From positions 3,906,001-3,970,000 of the forward strand of contig VNWV01000003.1 of NCBI GenBank assembly GCA_009801085.1: 64,000 nt of DNA, given 5' to 3'. The notes under the pieces were generated by a model. It made no database searches and was not told the DNA's origin. It saw only the letters and a list, made by a program, of their open reading frames with translations. A program made the translations under genes and the position numbers. The DNA is from Lasiodiplodia sp. COLG20. Taxonomy: Eukaryota > Ascomycota > Dothideomycetes > Botryosphaeriales > Botryosphaeriaceae. Of the stretch, positions 44,032-52,464 are shown piece after piece (positions within the stretch are counted from its first letter, which is position 1; every line of letters starts with the position of its first letter).

Positions 44032-45872
44032 AAGAATACGCCGTGATTATAGATATGATGTAGGATTGCTCTCACCACAGAGTGAGCTGGGGGCGGAAAG
44101 GGGTCCGGTGCGCAGACGGTTCGCTTGTTGGACTGGTTGTCGTCGTCTGGAGCGCACACAAGTGTCAGTGCAGAAAGCTTGAAAATTGTAGATTCTGCTG
44201 TCTGAGCGCCATTCAGCTCAAACAGTCCGTGGTGGCTCAGAAGAAGTGTGAAAAATGAGAACCTGTGATAAGCGGGGGTTTCCGGAAGTTAGAAAGACTT
44301 GTCGGAGTCTTGACTTTGTCTTCCTTCTGTGAAGTCTCCTCTCTAGAAGTTGAAGTGATTATTGATATCACAAAAGCTAAGCTTCAAGCCGCAAAGCACG
44401 TTGTGAGCTAAGAGTACTGCGAAGGCGTCTCGTCAATCGATCGACTTGACAGCCCCTGAGGCAAAGGTTGCAGAGCTACAAACCGCCTACAAGGAGAGCG
44501 ATGGCCAGCGTTGAAGGAGAATCACTCAGAATTTTTGGCTGAACCAAGATAATCTGATGGATATCGTCGTGGTGTTCAAGCCCAAGTTCCACGTCTGAGT
44601 CAAGCACTTCCAACGCTCGCTCGCTTGGTTGTAGAGAGTGACAGTCTCGAAAACAACACTTACCGTGGATACTCAGATGCAAAGCAGCTCGTGGAGCAGA
44701 GGAAATTCCACATAACGGTTATTCTCTTAGACGGGACGCTGCTCGGCCGTCCTTGCTTATGCACCCTGGCATTGCTGGCATCCCTTGCCAAATGCTTCAG
44801 CTCGCCTGGAGAGACAACACGACGATATTCTCCGATCCGCGTAACAAGCGCAGCATCTGCACACACAGCAAGGGTGGGAAGATTGATAGAGTCGGTCGGA
44901 GCGCGGCTCAGGGGCGCCTGCGTCGGTAGGGCTAGGAAGCTAGGGAGGCAGTGAAAAAGACCAGGAACATGCTCATACAACTGTCGAGATGTGACGACGG
45001 CGCAGTTCACGGTGAAGAAATTAAGACGGTCGGCGGCCGACGATGGTGCAGGGAAGAAGGCTCGAGTGTTTGGTGGAACCTAGCCAGCAAGTCCCTGAAG
45101 TGATGACGCCATGAATGATGACAGTGCCAGCAAAAGAGCGGTGTTCAGGTGTGAAAAAGTCGTTGCCGCCAGCCCCGGCCTTGAACGCACACGGGCATTA
45201 TTTGGGCTCGTAAAAGCGATATAGCGTTGCGCCCGTACCACTGCCGTGGCGACGTTGGTGTTTCTCCGTGGGATGCCCCGCCGCGAGTTTCCTATTACGT
45301 AGGCGGGAAATGATCCAGCTAGGTAAAGTCAAAAGCACGCCATTCGAGGTCAACCAAGGAAACGGCGGGCAGGCACGGCTTACGGCTCACACGCCAGCCT
45401 CGCCCACGTCGGCCCTTTGTATTGATTCATGCAACTCACGCCTCTCCTCGTGTTCACGCCTGGCTGCCAGCCTGACGCAGAACGCAGAGGAGCGGTATCG
45501 AGAGGGCTTTGTAGACAGAAACGCAAACAGTAAACATTTGGGTATAAACATCAAGGCGAGGGCCGGACAAGGCATCCACAGCCATAAAATCATGAGGGAA
45601 AGTGAAGAGCCGTTTAATCATCTCCCTTTGCTATACAACCTCCGCATTACTTCGTGGATGGCTAGCCATGTGCAGATAACCGAGACCATTCCCATGGTTG
45701 AGACGAACGACGAGAAGCTCAGCTAGATGTGACAGACTTGGTGTTGACGGGGACCATCCACGGTCGTGCTGTCTGCTGGTCGTCATCTCCTCCCCGCCCG
45801 TGCCCTGGCGCCTAAGTCGAGAAACAAAGAGCAAGCAACGCCGGAAACAAGAATGCCGCGAACGTGTTGCAT
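44032..45872. other. 1.8-kb intergenic stretch, no gene recognised
   Basis: Lies between the convergent dioxygenase and metR genes. The largest frames (109 codons at 44625-44954; 152 codons at 45268-45726) have no domain or splice context. The right end is probably the metR 3' untranslated region. Confidence 0.45.
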
Positions 45873-47132
45873 TTAGGCCTTCTCCGACTTGGTGCCCACG
45901 CCGTCCTTGTTCTCCTCCTTACTTCTCTCCTCTTTGCTGATGTCGTTGCCGATAAACTTGCGGTACAGCTCGGCAAACTCGCTGGTGTTCTTGCCGTCGT
46001 TCTTCTCGGTGATGAGGCCCTTGAGCCACTTGTTCTCCATCTCGAGCTGGGCGACGCGGCTCTCGAGGGTCGCGACCTTGTCCGTCATCTCCTTGGCCGT
46101 CTTCTCGAGCTGCTGCTCGCGCTGCTTCTTCTTGATGCGGAAGCGGGCCGAGGCGGCCGTGTTGCGGCGGCGCTTGTCCTCTTCAGCGGCGAGGCGCGAG
46201 ACATCCTCGATGGAGAAGCCCTGGGTGCTTTGCGGGGCCGGGCCGTCGAACTTGCGCTTGCCGGCCGAGGCGGCCGTGGGCGAGGTGGCCGAGATGGGCG
46301 ATGAGGTGCTGGTGCCGTTCTGGTGCTGGACCGGGTATGGGTTCGGCTGGTGCTGGAAGCTGGGGTCCGACAGACCGCCAACCGGGAAGGAAAAGTCCAG
46401 CGATTGAAACTCGCCTTGATAGTACGACATTAGTACGGTATACTGGATAAGGTAGTTGTGTATACAAAGACTTGAAATATGGTCGGTGGTTGACGGTGGC
46501 TCGGGCTACCCGCTGGGATCACGGGTGATGGCGTGCTTCGGAGCCCACTAGAGACTAGATACGCAGGCTGGGATCTCGCATCCCGCACAACTGCGAGCAG
46601 CCTAATAGGTGCATCGCGCGGCAAGCTTAGGCCCAACGCGGTGATAGGGGCCAGAGCAGCGGCACTTCCAGATGATGCAATTTCGCGGTCAAATGGCACC
46701 GTTGGCGCAGTGGGTGAAGACCCTGCCAATCGCCGAGGCGAAGGGCGCAGGCCCGCATGAAAATGTGCAAAACGGAAATTAAAACTCACCAGTAAAGTTG
46801 AAGTCCATGTTCTGCTTCTGCTGCTTCTGCTGCTGCTGCTGCTGCTGCGGCGGCGGCGGCGCCTGACCGTACGATGCAATCGAGGCGTTGCGGCGCTGCG
46901 CACGCTCCTCGGCGTGCGGGTCGAAGTTGTCGAGCGACGGCGCCTGCGACACGTCCGGCAGCGACGTGCCCAGGTCGAAGTCGAAAAATTCGGTGTTGGT
47001 GAACAGCGAAAGATCGTCGTCGATGCCAAAGTTGTCTTGGGGCTGGGCCAGCTCCTGCGGCGTGGGGACGGTGTTGAGGTCCTGGATGTACTGGGACACG
47101 TTGGGTGCCCTGCGGCCGGCGTATCCAGACAT
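45873..47132 (-). CDS. metR: bZIP sulfur-metabolism regulator, MetR/Cys-3 type
   Basis: Two exons (46790-47132 and 45873-46414) give 294 residues. The N-terminus GRRAPNVSQYIQDLNTVP and NFGIDDDLSLFTNTEFFDF are conserved in Pezizomycotina MetR/Cys-3 proteins. A glutamine run follows. The bZIP is in the C-terminal half: RRRNTAASARFRIKKKQREQ (basic region) then a zipper with LEKTAKEM, VATLESRVAQLEMENKWLKG, and the family tail GLITEKN. These factors activate sulfate, methionine and sulfonate assimilation genes when sulfur is short and are removed through the SCF Met30/Scon-2 ubiquitin ligase. The intron is 375 bases, far longer than its neighbours' introns, and contains an in-frame ATG (46430) that could start a short bZIP-only form. 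The upstream frame to 47525 is open but not conserved in character. Confidence 0.9.
46811..46860 (-). repeat. CAG/CCG-type repeat encoding Gln and Pro runs in metR
   Basis: On the coding (minus) strand, CCG codons (polyproline) run into CAG codons (seven Gln in a row, then QKQQKQ). A coding microsatellite likely to vary in length between strains. Confidence 0.85.
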
Positions 47133-47850
47133 GCTGGCAGTCACTGCAGGTGTTGGCAATGGCAGTGGCTCACGCAGTCGAAAGGGAGTGTCGTCGACGA
47201 TGGTGGTGATGGGGCGCCTATGTCGGAGGGAGGGCGCGCTGAGTAATCGGTCTGGGCGATCGCCCGTCGCACCAGGGCACACGGTGCGCGTTGCTGACGT
47301 CCTCGGCTGCGTACGGATGTGTGCTGGAGAAAGTGTCGATGCGGTCGCTTTGAGTGCTGGAGTGGAGGCCGCGGTCGGGAGAGGTGGGCGATGAGGTAGG
47401 TAGAACTTGCGCAAGCAGTGGCGCGCCGCGATCGCCCCGCGGATACTCAGGCCAGCGGGTCTCTCGTGAGCCAATTCGGCCTCTTTGTCCGGAGTTGCAA
47501 GAGCTCCTGCAAATCTGCCAATCACTGCAGCCTGAGGCGGTGCTGAAAGAAAGGATACGCCTGCCTCAACTTTCTTTCTCCCGTGCTTTCTTCATCACCC
47601 CTCTCTCGTCAGGCATGCATCCCACACCCACGTGCGCGGCCTTTTGCCGCAGTAGACGCCGACCCTGGCTTATCAAGCGGACGCCGAGGATGCCGATGTT
47701 TCCGGTAATCGCCGGCGGGAGCGGCTTTCCCAAAACGGCGCCCCCACGCCGGGCGAAGCGTTAGGGCTGTGCAGCTGCCCGCCGGCCCGTTAGTCAACAC
47801 CAGCGCGTCTCCGCCGAGCTACCGCGACGCTGCGCCGGCCCCAGCACGCC
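47133..47850. promoter_or_regulatory. Divergent promoter, metR / CHL4
   Basis: 718 bases between start codons. The first 390 bases upstream of metR stay open in the metR frame, but the reading is Pro/Arg/Thr-rich and lacks protein character; it is probably 5' untranslated leader. No other gene is seen. Confidence 0.45.
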
Positions 47851-49327
47851 ATGTCGCGCAAGAACATCACCGTGCCCACCAATGCGGCCCTGCCGCACAC
47901 CCAGCGCCTGTCTGCCGACAGCCCTGACGTCGCCAAAACCCTTTCCCGCCTCAGCCGCCACTCGCTCCTCGAGCTCGTTCTGGAATGGCTCGACAAGAAG
48001 AATCGCGAGTTCTGCGAGCCCTATCTAGCGCACGCGTCTGATCAGGATGAAGACGAGGATGCCCCGTACTCGCCCGCCACGTCTGATGAGGAGATCGTCG
48101 AGGTGTACAAGGAGCTCAAGGCGCGCAAGGGAGGCAAGCGCGAGGTTGTCGATAGGATCCTGGAAGCCGATTGGAGGCATGGCATCACGCTGTACCAGCT
48201 GGCCATGGCCGAGACGCGCTATCTTCTGGACCACCCAAACTCCTTGCGCTGGAATGCGCTGCAGCTCTCCAAGGTCACTGGCTCTGGAGGCTCATCCACC
48301 GACGAGAATATCGAGGTAATCGACGAGAGTGCTGCTACCAGTCTTCCTCGCTTCCACGCGACCACGTTCGCCCTGAATCTACAGAAAGAAGTGGCCCCTG
48401 TCACCAAGGCCCACTACTACATCACCCGCGTCAAGGCTTTCGGCATTTCATTACTGCGCGTGCACATCCATGATTCGCCTTACAATCATCCTCTTCCTGG
48501 TGCTGCCAGCAGCGCTGCTGAAGGATCAAAATCCGTATTTCTGGTCTTCCCCGACGGCTCGCCCTACGTGTATGTCTCGCTAGCTACAAATCTGGGTCAG
48601 ACGGTTGGCGTAGAAGGCCGCAGCCTTAGGAAAGTGGTCGTTGATGTTGGTTATCTCCATCACTGTTGTACCTGCAGGTCACTAACCCAAAGGCCAGGCT
48701 GTTCCGAAGGCGCTTTCGCGCCCCCATAGCCGCTACGCACTGACTACGACATCCCTGTCCTCACGATCTCTTTCCACCCTTCTCTCCTTGCGCGGTCCTG
48801 GCCGCAGCAATGCTGCTCCTGCAGGTTGGTCCATTTTCGCGGAAAATAGTTTTGGTCATGATGCGCTTGATTATGATACAGGGGTGAATCGTAGGCAGTC
48901 TTCCGATGCTAAGGCAGGTGCTGAACAAGATGATGCTATGGAGGGAGGCCCGTTTAGTGGTCCCTCCGTTGGTTCTAGCAAAAGAGGCCATGGTCAAAAA
49001 GATGACGCAGCAACGAAGAGAAGAAAGTCTGTCGCAGAAGCTCGATTTGGCCCCTCGGCAAAAGAAAACGATGGAAAGGGTCTTGAACGCCTAGACATAC
49101 GTATGGAGGATCCATTTCCTTCCGGAAATGGCCAGGCTCAGGCCGGCGAAGAATCATGGACACCAGATGTTCACCTCAGTTTCCAAGGTTCGCATGTCTT
49201 CGCCGGAGTCCGGCAGCTCGTCGAGCAAGGCATTGTAGACGGGGAGAAAATGCCAGGGTGGATGGCAGGTGATGCGGGAGTGAGCGTTGGCGCAGTCAAG
49301 GAGGGGAGAGTGAGAGAAAGGACTTGA
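47851..49327 (+). CDS. chl4: Inner-kinetochore protein, CHL4/Mis15/CENP-N family
   Basis: Two exons (47851-48645 and 48698-49327) give 474 residues. The start MSRKNITVPTNAALPHTQRL, LSRLSRHSLLELVLEWLDKK, an acidic loop and VVDRILEADWRHGITLYQLAMA are the N-terminal PYD-like and linker features of the family. The central FALNLQKEVAPVTKAHYYIT, LLRVHIHD, VFLVFPDGSPYVYVS and, across the intron, AVPKALSRPHSRYAL complete the pattern. CHL4 (CENP-N) is part of the constitutive centromere-associated network; in animals CENP-N reads CENP-A nucleosomes. The intron has a GTTGGT donor, less usual but matched by another in this window. The final third is Ser/Gly/Glu-rich with a basic patch (KRGHGQKDDAATKRRK). 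It diverges from metR and is followed on the same strand by the HhH-like gene. Confidence 0.9.
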
Positions 49328-50178
49328 AGTATGGGTTAAAATGGGAGCGAGCATGGGCGGGGCAGGCGCTGATGATACTTCTAACGGCCTCGGGTTACGG
49401 TTTCATTTCTACGATACCCTGAATTTGGCTGGTAACGGCGCTTTGGGAGGTTTGAGGCTGGAGTTCTTGTTGTGGATTCTGGTCACGTACGTATGATACA
49501 CCACGTAGCAGGCAGACGTGGTCAAAATAAGCATTCTGAAAGCTCGGCTCATCCGGAGGGTAACACTGGACGATACCTCTAAATGGCAATATTCTGATTG
49601 GTCAAGACTGCTTTAGAATTGTGTTGGAGGTCCGATTAGGCAAGTGCAAATTGCGCACGTGCATTCAACCGCTATACATACGAGGTGGCGCGCGTCCACG
49701 CGTCCACGCGTCCGTCCCGCGTCGCACGCGCCGCCGGACTTTATCCAGACCTCAACTCGACCCCAAGTTTGAAACCCTGGGCAATTCGATCGATCATAAG
49801 CTGATTGGACCATTATAGTCTATGCTTGTTACCTCACATAACACAGGTATGTGGCTGGCTTATCTGATCTCTCATCTCATCCCCATGGCCAATGCCATTT
49901 CCTTCTGAGCAGCATTTATTTCACTTCTCCAGGAACCTCCAATTACATCATTTACCCGCCATGCCGTTTGGCAAAGCATTTACATGCAGCTTTAATTTCT
50001 ACTTTGAAATCAGTGAAAAGGTTCTCGCTGCTGAAATTTTGTCTAGGCAGCCTGCGATCATCTACGCACATATCCATTCTCTCCATTTCGCAATACTCGT
50101 ACAACTGGAATTAAACGCACATTCTGCCAGCGAGTAGCACGGGAAATTATTCCCTCATAAACAACTCACAACACTACA
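49328..50178. other. Intergenic, promoter of the HhH-like gene
   Basis: 851 bases without a gene. It includes the tandem ACGCGT element (49690-49713). The 300 bases before 50179 are pyrimidine-rich as in a fungal 5' leader. Confidence 0.5.
49690..49713 (+). promoter_or_regulatory. Tandem 8-base repeat with two MluI cell-cycle-box cores
   Basis: Three tandem units of eight bases: GCGCGTCC, ACGCGTCC, ACGCGTCC. The second and third contain ACGCGT (49698-49703 and 49706-49711), the core bound by MBF/DSC1 at G1/S genes in yeasts. It lies about 470 bases before the HhH-like gene. A single ACGCGT is expected many times by chance in this window; the tandem arrangement is the notable point. Confidence 0.45.
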
Positions 50179-51102
50179 ATGCCTCTAAATCCCGCAAAGA
50201 CCAACCTCACGCCCACCCAAATCAGCAAAGTCCACTTCCTCGCCGCCCTCCGCCGCTACCCAGCCCTCGTCCCCGCCGCTCTCAAACCTCTCGACCAGAT
50301 CCGCTACCACGACATCCCGACGGCCATCTCCTCTTCTCCTTCCCTCTCCGCTCCGCAACTCGAGCAGCTTGTCGAATGGAAGCTCAAGCACGGCACCTTT
50401 CGCCCGACGCTTCTCGCGCTGGTCCGCTCCAACGCGCCCTCCGCCGTCGAAGCCGCGACCACCGAAGCCTTCGGCATCCTATCTTTCCCTCAAGGAGCTA
50501 GTGGTGGCGAAGACAGCCAGAAAACGACGATGGAGGCGCTGGACGTCCTGACAAAGGCGCTCAAGGGCGTGGGCCCCGCGACGGCGTCGTTGGTGCTGGC
50601 GTGCCGGGAGCCGCGGTCGACGCCGTTTTTCTCGGATGAGATGTATCGGTGGATGTGTTGGGGGGAGACTAAGGGAGCCAAGGGGCAGGGCGAAGGGTGG
50701 GCAAGGAGGATCCAGTACACGCGGGGTAAGTATAAGATGTTGTTGGAGAAGGCGACAGAGGCTGTCGAGAGGGTGAGGGCTTGGGAGTTGGGTGAAGAGT
50801 TGGGGGAGATGGGGGAGGCGGTAGCAGTGGAGAAGGTGGCGTGGGTTTTACAGAGGGAGGGGGTGGATTGCGACCATGGATTTGGTGAGGGACAAGATAT
50901 TTTTGGCGCACAGGTGACAGGGAAGGGAAGGAAGAGAGAAGCAGAGGCGGAAGAAGAGGCTGAGGTGGTGAAAAAAGCGAAGAGGGAACAAACGACAACC
51001 CAAGATACCGCAAACAAATCCAAGAAGGGGAAGATGCAGGAATCTGAAACTGACGACTCTCCTCGTAGACAAACGCGGTCTTCAGCACGGAGGAAGAATT
51101 AG
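50179..51102 (+). CDS. Conserved fungal nuclear protein with a helix-hairpin-helix-like motif
   Basis: Single exon, 307 residues. The N-terminal 200 residues look globular and helical: LDQIRYHDIP, QLEQLVEWKLKHGTFRPTLL and then LTKALKGVGPATASLVLACR. The Leu-Lys-Gly-Val-Gly-Pro-Ala-Thr-Ala stretch resembles the helix-hairpin-helix of HhH-GPD DNA-repair glycosylases (LPGVGxxTA), followed by PFFSDEMYRWMC where a glycosylase would have its catalytic Asp. There is no iron-sulfur Cys set, and the catalytic Lys is not obvious. The C-terminal 90 residues are charged, with basic nuclear-localisation-like clusters (KGRKREAEAEEE, KKAKRE, RRQTRSSARRK). I know the family as conserved and uncharacterised; a DNA-binding role is an inference from the motif. 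Confidence 0.8.
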   Translation: MPLNPAKTNLTPTQISKVHFLAALRRYPALVPAALKPLDQIRYHDIPTAISSSPSLSAPQLEQLVEWKLKHGTFRPTLLALVRSNAPSAVEAATTEAFGILSFPQGASGGEDSQKTTMEALDVLTKALKGVGPATASLVLACREPRSTPFFSDEMYRWMCWGETKGAKGQGEGWARRIQYTRGKYKMLLEKATEAVERVRAWELGEELGEMGEAVAVEKVAWVLQREGVDCDHGFGEGQDIFGAQVTGKGRKREAEAEEEAEVVKKAKREQTTTQDTANKSKKGKMQESETDDSPRRQTRSSARRKN

Positions 51103-51574
51103 TTGGCAACGATCATCTTTAGAGCGTCCTAATCCATCTTCTAATGCTATTCATGGCGCATTTCTGGCTCTCTTTGCTCTGTTCAATTTGGAATCTCCGT
51201 CTTCCTATTTACTTGCAATGCTCATCAAGTACTATCTCATTTGGTCCGCACATCCTCATGCGTTCCATGCCGCAAGACCAGACCACATATTGCCCAAGCC
51301 TAGACGCGAATGATGCAGCGCTTGAGCTGGTGGTCCCGGGGCAGAGTGCAGGTGTACCTCCTTTATCGCAAGAGTTGAACTCGCCTACTTGGGCAGACCT
51401 CGGTGGGCGCGTAGGCTCGTAACGTGAAGCCATTCCTCCAAGCTGGTCTAGCGATAGGCTTCAATGAGGCTAGATTTTCGTGAAATAACGCAAAGTCGTT
51501 CCCCGATTTCTGGTATACTCGTCTGTCGAATATTGAGGACAATCAATCAGTCCTGGTGGGCAGCATAGATGCCC
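51103..51574. other. Intergenic between convergent genes
   Basis: 472 bases: 3' flanks of the HhH-like gene and DAD2. No gene or RNA recognised. Confidence 0.5.
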
Positions 51575-52122
51575 TCACTCGGCGGCGTTGGCAGAGCTGG
51601 CCTGCTGAAGCAGCGGTGCCGCGTGTTGAGTCGGAATGCGGACGAGAGTCTGCGGAAGGGGGACTTCTTCATTGCCTTCCTCTGTGGTCTCTTGTTCTTC
51701 GGCGCCCTTAGGGTTGGGGATTTTCACTGTACACCATCAGAATTGCTCAGAGGAGCAAAGCATTGTGGAGACCATACTTGAGGCCATATTGATGGCGCGC
51801 AGAACGTTGTGCCAATTCGACAGGACAGCAGCGACAGCTGTAGGATGCGTCAGCCATACAGTACTCGCTCCAATGGCCGGCTACTGTTGTGCGCACCTTC
51901 GGTGCCGTCTGAAAGTGTCGACAGCTTCTTTTCCAGCACCTCCATCTGATCGGCCAGGCCGGCGCTGAGAGCCTGCAGCTCCTTGAGGTTCGCTAGCTCT
52001 TGCTTCTTCTCGTTTATGCGTGTGAGCAGCACGGGCGATGCGCCGCCGGAGGATGCGCCCATGGACTGGCCCCGCAGGTGGGATGCGAGCGGGCGAGAGA
52101 TTGTTTGGCGTTTGTTCTCCAT
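51575..52122 (-). CDS. dad2: DASH (Dam1) complex subunit DAD2
   Basis: Three exons (51897-52122, 51778-51837, 51575-51726) give 145 residues. The conserved core LLTRINEKKQELANLKELQALSAGLADQMEVLEKKLSTLSDGTE is followed, after splicing, by AVAAVLSNWHNVLRAINMAS, the second helix typical of fungal Dad2. The acidic C-terminal tail is variable. The DASH complex forms rings or oligomers on spindle microtubules and couples kinetochores to them; it is specific to fungi and essential in many yeasts. The middle exon is 60 bases, and without the splices the protein would lose the conserved second helix. It shares a 342-base divergent promoter with shugoshin, a suggestive pairing for common cell-cycle expression. 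Confidence 0.93.
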
Positions 52123-52464
52123 ATTACTTCGAATTCAAGCGGTCGGGTTGTGCGGTAGAAACTTGGCGGCGAACAGGCTCCGGAAGTGTGAAACGCAGGG
52201 CGACGCGGGGCGGGTCAAGAATGGAGTGGTGTTGTTGGTTTGGGCGGGCCTGCGCGCAGGGCTGCGCTAGACGGGCGGGCGGGCGTTCGCGCGCGAGTCA
52301 GTTCCGGCCTTTGTTTACACCCGAACTTTCTTGAGCTCCATCTCCACCTTCGACATCATCATTCCCCATCCCACATCCACGCCCACGCGACCGTCATCCT
52401 GCCGCCCGTCGCCGTCGCTTCTTCCGCACAAGCATCAATTTTGGACGCGTCTCAATCTGCGCCC
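52123..52464. promoter_or_regulatory. Divergent promoter, DAD2 / SGO1
   Basis: 342 bases, GC-rich. Contains a GCGCGCGAG E2F/MBF-like patch near 52291, ACGCGA near 52385 and a perfect ACGCGT at 52445-52450, 15 bases before the SGO1 start, so probably in its leader. Joint G1/S or later cell-cycle control is plausible but untested. Confidence 0.45.

Noticed and set aside
45268..45726. 152-codon plus-strand frame downstream of metR
   Set aside because: No domain, poor start, and it lies in what is probably the metR 3' untranslated region.
47133..47525. Open N-terminal extension of metR by about 130 codons
   Set aside because: The extension is low-complexity and the conserved family start lies at 47132.
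4700..48040. ACGCGT motifs at many other places (for example near 4718, 4828, 13651, 24101, 42491, 48035)
   Set aside because: Frequency agrees with chance for a six-base motif, and several are inside coding sequence or empty regions.
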